Part shown: positions 24,853 through 33,802 of the stretch, one piece after another
How positions within the stretch are numbered: the first letter of the stretch is position 1
Layout: the number at the start of each line of letters is the position of its first letter
From: SCUB01 sp041918675
GTDB lineage: Bacteria; Pseudomonadota; Alphaproteobacteria; Rhizobiales; Xanthobacteraceae
Reading direction: 5' to 3'
Length of the DNA: 64,000 bases
NCBI GenBank assembly: GCA_041918675.1
Contig: JAYRVF010000003.1
Span: 111,316 to 175,315, forward strand
The notes under the pieces: model-generated
What the model was told of the DNA's origin: nothing
Seen by the model: only the letters and a program-made list of their open reading frames with translations
Database searches by the model: none
Position numbers and translations under genes: made by a program

Positions 24853-26142
24853 TCAAGCGCTCGGCGCGGCCGCGCTCCGTTCGAGGTATTTCAGGTACAG
24901 AAACAGCGTCAGCTTGAAGGAATATGACGCCTGCGGGCTCTGAAACATTTCCTTGCAGAAATCGCCCAGATTCTTGCCAACCGCTCCCGGCGCCGGGTTG
25001 GGAAGGTGAAGGAATTTCACCTCGCGCGTGAAGCCGCAATCCCGTGGGTTCACTCTGATGTCGTGACGCGAGTTTTGCAATTTCGTGATCGCGCTGAATT
25101 CGATCTTCCCGCCGCGTTGAAAATACCGATAGAAACCGAGAACGGTGGTCGTCGATTTGCCCGGTCCGACCTCGACGGTGAGCTCTTCCGCCAATTCCCG
25201 CTCCAGGCTGCGAACAATCAAGTCGCGCAGACGCTGCTTGGGGTTCCGTTCGTAGTCACGCCAATCGAATGATCCGGAACCGGCCGCGGCAAGGGCCGAT
25301 GGTTCGATCTCATTGCCTTGTCCCTGGCGTTGGTAGACGAGAAAATCATCGCTCGTTATCGCCAAAATGGAGCCACCGAGGTGATTTGATGCCTCGCTCT
25401 CGTCGATCGATTTGAGCCTGCGACCATCAAAGAATAGCGCGTCGAAATCGATTTCCTGGCTGCGGGTGAGAGGACCCGGGACGATCTCGCCGACACTCAC
25501 GATCTCGCCGAAGCGTTCGTTGGTCATGATGCCGTGAAAGTAGTTCGTTTTCTGGACGATGATCGGCGCGCCGGTTCGGAGTCTTTCGGCCGTCAATTCG
25601 CTGCGAATGCGGATCTTGTCGTCGTTAGTGGTTCGATATTTCGTTCGCTTCCAGAACACCGCGATGGAAGCCGGCCGAACTCTTAGAGGCGGAACATAAG
25701 GATCGGACACGGCGTCCACGGGGTTTAGCGCCGTATCGAGCAATGGAATTGCCTCGTGATCGACGACGTAGACGTCCTTTCCAAGGCGCATCAGCTCGCC
25801 GGCGGTTTCGACATTTCCTTCAGGTGATCCATATTTCCTATGCGGGTTCTTTCTGATCTCGGCCGCCATTTGCCTGAGCACGAAAACGACGAACAACAAG
25901 ACGGTCAAACCGGCTTCGCCGAGATGGCGCGCAAGATTGGGCGATCCCGCCGCGATTTCGTAAATGATGGTCGCCAGAAGAAAGAAGAAAGGCGAGGTCG
26001 TCCAGAGCGACACGGCAAGGTTCGTCTGGAAATGGTAGGCGATCCGATGGCCCGTTCCGAGCATGACTCGCCGCGCCAGGCAGGAGGTGTTGGCGCCGAT
26101 CGAAGCGTAGTGCTCGATGGTTTCCTTGAGAAAAGGATTCAT
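24853..26142 (-). CDS. Unknown protein: two N-terminal transmembrane helices plus C-terminal Nudix-like domain
   Basis: 429 residues, no family recognised as a whole. Two hydrophobic segments (about 41-63, LAVSLWTTSPFFFLLATIIY; and 75-94, EAGLTVLLFVVFVLRQMAAE) make a 2TM hairpin. A charged middle region (100-255) follows. From about 255 there is a Nudix-like fold: GGSILAITSDDFLVYQRQG, then a modified Nudix box with SLERELAEELTVEVG (RE at 315-316, EE at 319-320) and VLGFYRYFQRGGKIEFSAIT. The spacing before RExxEE is longer than in the canonical box, so activity is uncertain. GC is visibly lower than its neighbours (two hand-counted lines gave 62% and 55%; a polA line gave 68%), suggesting acquisition. 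It sits between polA and a repeat element on the same strand. A membrane-tethered nucleotide-sensing or cleaving role is inference only. Confidence 0.7.
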   Translation of the reverse strand: MNPFLKETIEHYASIGANTSCLARRVMLGTGHRIAYHFQTNLAVSLWTTSPFFFLLATIIYEIAAGSPNLARHLGEAGLTVLLFVVFVLRQMAAEIRKNPHRKYGSPEGNVETAGELMRLGKDVYVVDHEAIPLLDTALNPVDAVSDPYVPPLRVRPASIAVFWKRTKYRTTNDDKIRIRSELTAERLRTGAPIIVQKTNYFHGIMTNERFGEIVSVGEIVPGPLTRSQEIDFDALFFDGRRLKSIDESEASNHLGGSILAITSDDFLVYQRQGQGNEIEPSALAAAGSGSFDWRDYERNPKQRLRDLIVRSLERELAEELTVEVGPGKSTTTVLGFYRYFQRGGKIEFSAITKLQNSRHDIRVNPRDCGFTREVKFLHLPNPAPGAVGKNLGDFCKEMFQSPQASYSFKLTLFLYLKYLERSAAAPSA

Positions 26143-26219
26143 TGGTGGGTGCTGGCCAATCGCCTCGGCCGATTTCCAATTTCCGGCATTTTATAGCTTT
26201 GACTATTTGACGCGGTCTT

Positions 26220-29200
26220 TCAATGCGCCTCGTCCCAATTGTCCGCCGCGCGGGCATCGACCTGGAGCGGCACCGATAGCGCGACGGCCGGGAACGGCGC
26301 GTCCTCCATGACTTTCTTCACCACCGGCAGCGTGGCGGCGACTTCCCGCTCCGGCGCCTCGAAGATCAGCTCGTCATGGACCTGCAACAGCATCCGCGCC
26401 GAAAGCTTCGCCGCCGCCAGCGCGTCCTCCATGCGGATCATGGCGCGGCGGATGATGTCGGCGGCGGTGCCCTGCAGCCGCGCGTTGATCGCGGCGCGCT
26501 CGTTGAAGGCGCGCACCGACGGGTTCGGCGCGTTGATCTCGGGGTAATGGCACTTGCGGCCGAACAGGGTCGTCACATGGCCGTTGGCGCGGCAGAACTC
26601 GCGCGTCTCGTCCATGTAGGCGCGGATGCCGGGAAAGCGCTCGAAATATTTCTTGATGTAGGCGGCGGCGTCCTCGCGTGGGATGCCGAGCTGGTTGGCG
26701 AGCCCGAACGCCGAGATGCCGTAGATGATGCCGAAATTGATCGCCTTGGCGCGGCGGCGCACGTCGCTGGTCATTTCCGCCATCGGCACGCCGAACATCT
26801 CCGACGCGGTCATGGCGTGGATGTCGGCGCCGTCGCGGAAGGCCTGCTTCATCTCGGCGAGATTGGCGATCTCGGCGAGCAGGCGCAGCTCGATCTGCGA
26901 ATAGTCCGCCGAGATCAGCTTGTGGCCGGCCACGGCGACGAAGGCGCGGCGGATCTTGCGGCCGTCCTCGGTGCGCACCGGAATGTTCTGAAGATTGGGC
27001 TCGGACGAGGCGAGGCGCCCGGTGGTGGTGGCGGCGAGCGCGTAGGAGGTGTGCACGCGCCCCGTCGCCGGGTTGACGAAGTCCGGCAGCGCGTCGGTGT
27101 AGGTCGATTTGAGCTTGGCGACCTGCCGCCAGTCGAGAATCTTGCGCGGCAATTCGTGGCCTTCCTCGGCGAGGTCCTCGAGCACCGAGGCCGAGGTCGA
27201 CCACGCGCCGGTCTTGGTCTTCTTGGCGCCGGGCAGGCCCATCTTCCCGAACAGGATATCGCCGAGCTGCTTGGGGCTGGCCGGGTTGAGCGGTTCGCCG
27301 GCGAGCTCGCGGATGTCGGCTTCGAGGCGCGCGGCCTCCTTCGCGAATTCGCCGGAGAGCCGCGCCAGCTCCCGTCGGTCGATCGAGATGCCGCGCTGTT
27401 CCATGCGCGCGAGCACGGGAACGAGCGGGCGCTCCAGCGTCTCGTAGACGGTCGTCATGCGCTCGGCGGCAAGGCGCGGCTTGAGCACGTCCCACAGCCG
27501 CAGCGTGACGTCGGCGTCCTCGGCGGCGTATTCGGTCGCCTTGTCGATGGCGACGTGATCGAAGGTGACCCGCGCCTTGCCGGTGCCGGCGACGTCGGCG
27601 AAGGCGATCGGCGTGTGGCCGAGCCATTTTTCCGACAGCGCGTCCATGCCGTGCGAGCCGCGGCCGGCGTCGAGCACGTAGGACATCAGCATGGTGTCGT
27701 CGATCGGCGCCATGGCGATGCCGTGACGCGCGAAGACGAGCCAGTCGAATTTCAGGTTCTGCCCGATCTTGAGCACGCTCTCGTCTTCGAGCAACGGCTT
27801 GAGGCGGCCGAGCGCCTCGCCGGCGTCGATCTGGTCGGGCGCGAGGCCGCCGGCGAAGAGCCCGGCGCCGTCGCCGCCCTGCCTGTGCGCGAGCGGAACG
27901 TAGCAGGCCTCGTTCGGCCCCAGCGCGAGCGAGAAGCCGACGAGCTCGGCTTGCATCGGGTCGAGCCCGGTCGTCTCGGTGTCGACCGCGACGCGGCCGG
28001 CCGCGCGCGCCCGCGCGATCCATGTGTCGAGCTCGCCAAGCGCGCGCGTGGTTTGGTAGCGCGCGCGGTCGACCTTGAGGCCACGGCCGGCTTCGGCCGC
28101 TTGCGCCGCGCGCTCGGCGGGCGTCGCGCCGCTTGCCGCGTTCTTGTCGCCGCTCCCTTCGAGGGGGAGGCGGGATCGCGCGTCGATCCGGGAGGGAGGC
28201 GCGGAATCGGAGCGAACCGCTGCGCTCCCTTCCTGCCCCTCACCCGAGGGTGGGGAAGGCGAAAACAATCCGGACTGTCCCGGCCGTCCCGCCAATTTGG
28301 CATCCGGTTCAATCTCGGCGACGTCGATTTCGGCGTAATCGGCGACACGCCGCGTCAAGGTGTTGAACTCCATCGCCTTGAGGAAGGCGACCAGCCGTTT
28401 GGAGTCCGGCTCGTGGACCGCGAGTTCGTCGAGCGGCACCGCGAGCGGAACGTGGTCGTCGAGCCGCACGAGGCGGCGCGACAGCCGCGCCTGCTCGGCG
28501 TTGGCGATCAGCGCCTCGCGACGCTTGGGCTGCTTGATTTCGGCGGCGCGCGCGAGCAGCGTTTCGAGATCGCCGTAGTCGTTGATGAGCTGCGCGGCCG
28601 TCTTCACGCCGATGCCGGGCACGCCCGGAACGTTGTCGACCGAGTCGCCGGCGAGGGCCTGCACCTCGACCACCTTGTCCGGCGCCACGCCGAACCGCTC
28701 CGCGACTTCGGCCGCGCGGATGCGGCGATCCTTCATGGTGTCGTAGAGCTCGACCCGGTCGTTGACGAGCTGCATCAGATCCTTGTCGGAGGTGACGATC
28801 GTGACCGTGGCCCCGCGCGCGGCGGCCTCGCGCGCGTAGGTCGCGATCAGGTCGTCGGCCTCGTAGCCGATCTGTTCCAGGCTCGGCAGTTCAAACGCCG
28901 CCACCGCCTCGCGGATCAGCGGGAACTGCGGCACCAGATCCTCCGGCGCGTCCGGACGGTTGGCCTTGTACGCGGGATAGATATCGTTGCGGAACGTCTT
29001 TTCGGATCTGTCGAACACGACGGCCAGATGCGTCGGCCGCTCCTCGGGCTTCATGTCGCGCAGAAGCTTCCACAGCATATTGCAGAAGCCGAACACGGCG
29101 TTGAGCTGCAACCCGTCGGATTTGCGGTTGAGCGGGGGCAGCGCGTGATAGGCGCGGAAGATGTAGGAGGAGCCGTCGATCAGGAAGACGTGGTCTTCCC

Positions 29201-29234
29201 GGCCGGGCGCGGGCGTTCGGGACTGCTTCGACAT
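26220..29234 (-). CDS. polA: DNA polymerase I
   Basis: 1004 residues with three domains: 5'-3' exonuclease (about 14-295, with HVFLIDGSSYIFRAYHALPP, GYEADDLIATYAREAAARGA and the H3TH region NVPGVPGIGVKTAAQLI), 3'-5' exonuclease (from about 410; VAVDTETTGLDPMQAELVGF with the catalytic Asp/Glu), and family A polymerase (SADYSQIELRLLAEIANL; RRRAKAINFGIIYGIS; MLLQVHDELIFEAPE). It removes RNA primers and fills gaps. Residues ~324-363 form a Ser/Pro/Gly-rich linker that looks encoded by an inserted repeat, without breaking the frame. The start is the ATG at 29234 (MSKQSRTPAPGRED). It is the usual size for alphaproteobacteria or slightly longer because of the linker. Confidence 0.97.
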   Translation of the reverse strand: MSKQSRTPAPGREDHVFLIDGSSYIFRAYHALPPLNRKSDGLQLNAVFGFCNMLWKLLRDMKPEERPTHLAVVFDRSEKTFRNDIYPAYKANRPDAPEDLVPQFPLIREAVAAFELPSLEQIGYEADDLIATYAREAAARGATVTIVTSDKDLMQLVNDRVELYDTMKDRRIRAAEVAERFGVAPDKVVEVQALAGDSVDNVPGVPGIGVKTAAQLINDYGDLETLLARAAEIKQPKRREALIANAEQARLSRRLVRLDDHVPLAVPLDELAVHEPDSKRLVAFLKAMEFNTLTRRVADYAEIDVAEIEPDAKLAGRPGQSGLFSPSPPSGEGQEGSAAVRSDSAPPSRIDARSRLPLEGSGDKNAASGATPAERAAQAAEAGRGLKVDRARYQTTRALGELDTWIARARAAGRVAVDTETTGLDPMQAELVGFSLALGPNEACYVPLAHRQGGDGAGLFAGGLAPDQIDAGEALGRLKPLLEDESVLKIGQNLKFDWLVFARHGIAMAPIDDTMLMSYVLDAGRGSHGMDALSEKWLGHTPIAFADVAGTGKARVTFDHVAIDKATEYAAEDADVTLRLWDVLKPRLAAERMTTVYETLERPLVPVLARMEQRGISIDRRELARLSGEFAKEAARLEADIRELAGEPLNPASPKQLGDILFGKMGLPGAKKTKTGAWSTSASVLEDLAEEGHELPRKILDWRQVAKLKSTYTDALPDFVNPATGRVHTSYALAATTTGRLASSEPNLQNIPVRTEDGRKIRRAFVAVAGHKLISADYSQIELRLLAEIANLAEMKQAFRDGADIHAMTASEMFGVPMAEMTSDVRRRAKAINFGIIYGISAFGLANQLGIPREDAAAYIKKYFERFPGIRAYMDETREFCRANGHVTTLFGRKCHYPEINAPNPSVRAFNERAAINARLQGTAADIIRRAMIRMEDALAAAKLSARMLLQVHDELIFEAPEREVAATLPVVKKVMEDAPFPAVALSVPLQVDARAADNWDEAH
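28146..28265. repeat. Repeat-like segment read in frame within polA
   Basis: This ~120-base stretch encodes the polA linker FSPSPPSGEGQEG...RLPLEGSGDKN. On the + strand it carries CTCCCTTCGAGGGGGAG at one end and CCCTCACCCGAGGGTGGGG at the other, both self-complementary, with a GGATCG-CGCG-TCGATCC-type inner palindrome. This design mirrors the intergenic element at 24590-24750. The peptide is low-complexity and lies between the 5'-3' and 3'-5' exonuclease domains, where an insertion is tolerated. Confidence 0.6.
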
Positions 29235-29324
29235 GCCGACAATCTAGGCACTCCGCGCCCCGATATCATCAGTCGCGTGCGCGCCGGCGCGCGTTTTCCT
29301 CAGCCCCGCGCCCCGGAAGGGAGC

Positions 29325-30353
29325 CTATTCGGCCGCCTGCAGCCGCGCCGGCCGCTTCGGGGCGATCCAGAGGGCATCCGGCCGCTCGAACAGGAAGCGC
29401 AGCGGTGTCGCGCGCGTCGCCCACCAGATCGCGAGCGCGCCGATGACGCCCGCAATCGTCACCAGGAGCGCGATAAGGCCGACATCGGTGACGATTCCGG
29501 TCTTGAGCAGGATTGTTCGCGTCGCCGCCATCGGCAGGAAGAAGGCGAGGTAGATGACGATCGAATGTTCGCCGCAATAGCGCAGGCCGTCGACGAGGCG
29601 GGCCTCGGCCAGAAGCGAGGCGGTGGCGATCACCGCTAGGGCGCCGGCAAGGCCGAGCGCGAGCGAGACCAGCGGCCAGGGCGCGATGCCGGTTCCGACC
29701 AGGACGCCGTTGACGGTCGCCCAGACGGCGAGAGCGACGACCGCGAGCGCGCGGTTGGCGCGGACGAATTCGGCGAAGGCGAAGACATGCGTGGCGAAGA
29801 CATAGCCGGTGTAGAAATAGACGAAGCGCGCGGCGAATTCGTCGATCGCCGTCCAACCGGTCGCGACATGGGCCGATTCAAGGGCGGCCGCGGCGAGCCA
29901 GACGGCGATAACCGGCGCCTTGCGCGTCAGCTTGGTGACGACGAAGAACACCGGCAAGAGATAGATGAACCACAGCGTGCCGAACGGCTCGATATAGGAT
30001 TCGAGATAGAGCCGGACGACGCCGAGCCAGCCATGTTCGGCGGCGAAGGCGGGGGCCTTGAGCGCGAATTGGATGGTCAGCCACAGCGCGTAGAAATAGA
30101 CGAAGTGGACGACCTTGCGGTCGATATAGGTGCGCCAGTCGCGGTCGATCACGCGCGCCAGGAACAATCCCGACAGCAGGAAGAAGTCCGGCATGCGGAA
30201 CGGCTTGGCGAAGGCGACGAAGGCGTGCATGAAGCCTTCGCGGCCGGCCGCGGCCTCGACGCCGAGCGTGGAATGCATCATCACCACCATGATGATGCAA
30301 ATGCCCTTGGCGTAATCGACCCAATCGACGCGTTCGGTGCCGGGATGACCCAT
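29325..30353 (-). CDS. Acyltransferase 3 family membrane protein
   Basis: A 342-residue integral membrane protein with about ten helices. The N-terminus carries the family mark WVDYAKGICIIMVVMMHSTL (D-x-x-K-G-I and the catalytic-type His), then MPDFFLLSGLFLARVIDRDW and the WRTYIDRKVVHFVYFYALWL region. Acyltransferase 3 proteins add acyl (often acetyl or succinyl) groups to sugars, lipids or periplasmic glucans; the substrate cannot be read from sequence. The ATG at 30353 (MGHPGTERVDWVDYAKG) puts the conserved motif right at the N-terminus as usual; the frame runs further up over sequence that is not family-like and overlaps the divergent hrpB 5' region. Confidence 0.88.
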   Translation of the reverse strand: MGHPGTERVDWVDYAKGICIIMVVMMHSTLGVEAAAGREGFMHAFVAFAKPFRMPDFFLLSGLFLARVIDRDWRTYIDRKVVHFVYFYALWLTIQFALKAPAFAAEHGWLGVVRLYLESYIEPFGTLWFIYLLPVFFVVTKLTRKAPVIAVWLAAAALESAHVATGWTAIDEFAARFVYFYTGYVFATHVFAFAEFVRANRALAVVALAVWATVNGVLVGTGIAPWPLVSLALGLAGALAVIATASLLAEARLVDGLRYCGEHSIVIYLAFFLPMAATRTILLKTGIVTDVGLIALLVTIAGVIGALAIWWATRATPLRFLFERPDALWIAPKRPARLQAAE

Positions 30354-30510
30354 CTTTGTGCCCTTTTGGAACAGCTTCGTGCCGTCTTCCGACACGCGTC
30401 CGAATTCTCTAAGTAGTCTCGCAAGTCCGGTGCCAATTCCGGCATCGCGCCGTTTACCTTGTTCGCCGTCGCGGCCGCGCCCGCGACGCGGACTTCCGTC
30501 GGGCACGTCG

Positions 30511-32988
30511 TTGAGAACTTTCGCCACCTCCCTTCCGATCGACGAGGCGCTGCCCGGCCTGGCGCGCGCCTTGGCCGACGCCAATGTCGCCGTGCTCGTC
30601 GCGCCGCCCGGCGCGGGCAAGACCACGCGCGTGCCGCTCGCGCTGCTGGACGAGCCGTGGGTCGCGGGACGCAAGATCATCGTGCTCGAACCGCGCCGGC
30701 TCGCCGCGCGCGCCGCCGCCGAGCGCATGGCCGCGACGCTCGGCGAGAAGGTCGGCGACACCGTCGGCTACCGTGTGCGTTTCGGCTCGAAGATCTCGAG
30801 GGCGACGCGCATCGAGGTCGTCACCGAGGGCATCTTCACCCGCCGCATTCTCGACGACCCCGAACTCGGCGATGTCGCGGCGGTTCTGTTCGACGAGTTT
30901 CATGAACGCTCGCTCGACGCCGATCTCGGTCTCGCGCTGGCGCGCGACGCGCAATCGGGCTTGCGCGAGGATTTGCGCCTCCTGGTGATGTCGGCGACGC
31001 TCGACGGTGGACGGGTGGCCGCGCTGCTCGGCGGCGCGCGGCTGATCGAGAGCGCCGGCCGCGCCTTCCCGGTCGAGACGATCTATCTCGGGCGCGGGGC
31101 GGACGCGGCCATCGAGCGGCGGATGGCGGACGCGATCCTGACCGCGCTGCGGGCCGAGAAGGGTTCGGTGCTCGCCTTCCTGCCGGGGGCGGCCGAAATC
31201 CGGCGCGCGCACGCGCTTCTGGAAGAGCGCGTCGCCGATCCCGCGGTCGATGTCGTCTCTCTGTTCGGCGCGCTCGAAGCCGGCGAGCAGGATCGCGCCA
31301 TCGCGCCCGCGCCGGCGGGTCGGCGCAAAGTCGTGCTCGCGACCTCGATCGCCGAAACCTCGTTGACGATCGAGGGCGTGCGCGTCGTCGTCGATTGCGG
31401 ACTTGCGCGGGTGCCGCGCTACGAGGCCGATGTCGGATTGACGCGGCTTGAAACCGTGCGCGCCTCGCGCGCGGCCGTCGACCAGCGGCGCGGACGGGCC
31501 GGGCGCACCGAGCCGGGCGTGTGCTACCGGCTGTGGGACGAACCGCAGACTTCCTCGCTCGATGCCTTCACCCGGCCGGAAATTCTCGCCGCCGACCTGT
31601 CCTCGCTGGTGCTCGACCTCGCGCAATGGGGCGTGAGCGATCCGGCGACGCTCGCCTTTCTCGATCCCCCGCCCGCGCCGGCGCTGAACGAGGCGCGGCA
31701 ATTGCTGCGCGATCTGGGCGCGATCGACGCGAACGGACGCATCACGGCGGAAGGCCGCGCGCTCCGCGCCCTGTCGTTGCCGCCGCGGCTCGCGCGCATG
31801 ATCGTCGATGCCGGGCGCGAGGGCGCGGCCGCGCATGCCGCGCGGATCGCGGTGCTCCTGACCGAGCGTGGCCTGGGAGGCGATGGTCCCGATCTCGATC
31901 ACCGGCTGGACAATTTCAGCCGCGATCGTTCGCGGCGCGCGACCGCCGCGCGCGCGATGGCCGAACGATGGCGCGCGCAAGTCGAGGCCGCCGAGCCGAA
32001 GTCCTCCGCGCCGGAGCGCCCGCCATCGACGGGCTCGCTCCTGGCGCTCGCCTATCCCGACCGCGTCGCGCGCCGCCGCGGCGGGGCGGGCTATGTGCTC
32101 GCCAATGGGCGCGGCGCGATGATCGACGCGGCCACGTCCCTTGCCCGCGAGCCGTTCCTCGTGGTCGCCGAAATCGCGGGCACGGCGGCAAGCGGGCGCG
32201 TTCTTCTCGCCGCCGCGATCACGGAGGAGGAGATCGCCGGCCGCTTCGCCGATCGCACGACGATCGAGGACGAGACCTTCTTCGACGCGAGCGCGATGGC
32301 GCTGCGGGTTCGGCGACGAAAGCGGCTCGGCGCGCTTGTTCTCTCCGACCGGCCGATGACGGCGACGCCTTCGGCGCGGGGCGTCGCGTGCCTCGCCGAC
32401 GGCATCGCCGGCGCCGGGCTCGCCTGCCTGCCGTGGTCGAAGGCGCTGTCGCAATGGCGCGACCGCGTGATGTTCCTGCGCGCGGCCGAGGGCGAGGAAT
32501 GGCCCGACCTTGCCGACGCCGCGCTGCTCGCCCGGCGCGAGGATTGGCTCATGCCGCTCCTCGACGCGCGCACGGCGGTCGGCGAAATCGGCGCCGGCGA
32601 ATTGTCCGACGCGGTCATGGGGCTGTTGCCGTGGCCGCTGCGCCGGCGGCTCGACGAGGAGGCGCCGACCCATTTCACCGCGCCGACGGGTTCATCCTTC
32701 GCCATCGATTACACCGCCGAGGAGGGGCCCAAGATCGCCGTGCGGGTGCAGGAATTGTTCGGCCTCGAACGACACCCGGCGATCGCGAAGGGGCGCGTGC
32801 CGCTGGTGATCGAGCTGTTGTCGCCGGCCCATCGCCCGGTGCAGGTCACGCGCGATCTGCCCGGCTTCTGGCGCGGCAGCTACGCGGCCGTGCGCGCCGA
32901 AATGCGCGGACGGTATCCGCGGCACCCCTGGCCGGACGATCCGGCCCACGCCGCGCCGACGCGTCGGGCCAAACCGCGCGGAACCTAG
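30511..32988 (+). CDS. hrpB: ATP-dependent helicase HrpB (DEAH box)
   Basis: About 825 residues. Motif I is VLVAPPGAGKTTRVPLALLD (Walker A near residue 34), motif II is LFDEFHERSLDADLGLALAR (DEFH in the DEAH position), motif III is LLVMSATLDGG, and the C-terminal RecA domain has TSIAETSLTIEGVRVVVDCG and the arginine-finger region QRRGRAGRTEPGVCYRLW. The C-terminal HrpB-specific domain ends with PAHRPVQVTRDLPGFWRGSY. Family role: RNA helicase of uncertain target. The start is uncertain. I prefer the TTG at 30511 (then RTFATSLPIDEALPG), since HrpB begins just before LPI; the frame is open from an ATG at 30358, which would add 51 unconserved residues. Confidence 0.93.
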   Translation: MRTFATSLPIDEALPGLARALADANVAVLVAPPGAGKTTRVPLALLDEPWVAGRKIIVLEPRRLAARAAAERMAATLGEKVGDTVGYRVRFGSKISRATRIEVVTEGIFTRRILDDPELGDVAAVLFDEFHERSLDADLGLALARDAQSGLREDLRLLVMSATLDGGRVAALLGGARLIESAGRAFPVETIYLGRGADAAIERRMADAILTALRAEKGSVLAFLPGAAEIRRAHALLEERVADPAVDVVSLFGALEAGEQDRAIAPAPAGRRKVVLATSIAETSLTIEGVRVVVDCGLARVPRYEADVGLTRLETVRASRAAVDQRRGRAGRTEPGVCYRLWDEPQTSSLDAFTRPEILAADLSSLVLDLAQWGVSDPATLAFLDPPPAPALNEARQLLRDLGAIDANGRITAEGRALRALSLPPRLARMIVDAGREGAAAHAARIAVLLTERGLGGDGPDLDHRLDNFSRDRSRRATAARAMAERWRAQVEAAEPKSSAPERPPSTGSLLALAYPDRVARRRGGAGYVLANGRGAMIDAATSLAREPFLVVAEIAGTAASGRVLLAAAITEEEIAGRFADRTTIEDETFFDASAMALRVRRRKRLGALVLSDRPMTATPSARGVACLADGIAGAGLACLPWSKALSQWRDRVMFLRAAEGEEWPDLADAALLARREDWLMPLLDARTAVGEIGAGELSDAVMGLLPWPLRRRLDEEAPTHFTAPTGSSFAIDYTAEEGPKIAVRVQELFGLERHPAIAKGRVPLVIELLSPAHRPVQVTRDLPGFWRGSYAAVRAEMRGRYPRHPWPDDPAHAAPTRRAKPRGT

Positions 32989-33155
32989 CGTCGCCATCGC
33001 CGCGCCTGTCCCAATTTCACACAGGCCTAGCGCGGTTTTCGCTTAACGCTTTGCTCACCCTCTTGCCTCAAAAAGCCCCCGCGCGCGGCCGGCGCTAATC
33101 GAGCTTTGGCCGCGATAGTGGTGTTATTCCGCGTTCTTGGCGTTGGGTTGGTGTC

Positions 33156-33686
33156 ATGCGTGCCATTCTAATTGTCGCGGCTATACTTGCCGGCCTCGGT
33201 ATCGCGATGGGCAAATACGCGGACCGGGCGGCGAAGCCTTCGTCGATGGCCGCGCAAGCCTCAACCCCGCGCGCCGCGGCCGCCGTCGCCGACGCGCGCG
33301 TTTCCGCCGGCTCCGGGCGCAGCGTGATCATCCACCGCGACAAGCGCGGGCATTTCCAGACCGAGGCGCGCGTCGATGGCGGCTATGTCGGCTTCATGGT
33401 CGACACCGGCGCTTCCGTGGTCGCGCTGACGGAGCGGGACGCCGAGCGGATCGGCGTGCGGCCCTCGCGCGGCGACTTCACCGCCTCGGTGTCGACTGCG
33501 AACGGCGTCGTCATGGCCGCGCGCGCGCGGCTTGCCTCGATCGACGTCGGCGGGCTCGTTATCCGCGATGTCGACGCGCTGGTTCTGCCCAACACGGCGC
33601 TCCGCGAAAACCTGCTCGGCCTGTCGTTCCTGTCGCGCCTCAAGCGCTTCGAATACGCCGACGGCAAGCTGGTCCTCGAGCAATAG
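33156..33686 (+). CDS. TIGR02281-type retropepsin-like aspartic protease, membrane-anchored
   Basis: A 176-residue protein. Residues 1-19 (MRAILIVAAILAGLGIAMG) form a signal anchor or signal peptide, followed by an Ala-rich linker. The clan AA domain has IIHRDKRGHFQTEARVDGGY, the catalytic motif FMVDTGASVVALTERDAERI (DTGA), and the flap and C-terminal strand ENLLGLSFLSRLKRFEYADG. Viral-type retropepsins act as dimers; this bacterial family is common in alphaproteobacteria and its substrates are unknown. The active site is expected in the periplasm. It is followed by the phosphomannomutase gene on the same strand, 116 bases away. Confidence 0.9.
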   Translation: MRAILIVAAILAGLGIAMGKYADRAAKPSSMAAQASTPRAAAAVADARVSAGSGRSVIIHRDKRGHFQTEARVDGGYVGFMVDTGASVVALTERDAERIGVRPSRGDFTASVSTANGVVMAARARLASIDVGGLVIRDVDALVLPNTALRENLLGLSFLSRLKRFEYADGKLVLEQ

Positions 33687-33802
33687 ATCGGCTAATTCAT
33701 CAATTCGGCTAATCCCGGGACGCCCCGAAAACGTCCCGTATGCCGCGCGCGTGGCCGACCGCGGCGCGCGTTGGCGAGGCTCATTCGGTCCGAAGGCTCG
33801 AC

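Noticed and set aside
26376..29639. A 1087-codon open frame on the + strand, longer than polA itself
   Set aside because: It is antisense to polA over nearly its whole length, has no motifs and is rich in Arg, Gly, Glu and Val as expected for the opposite strand of GC-rich coding DNA.
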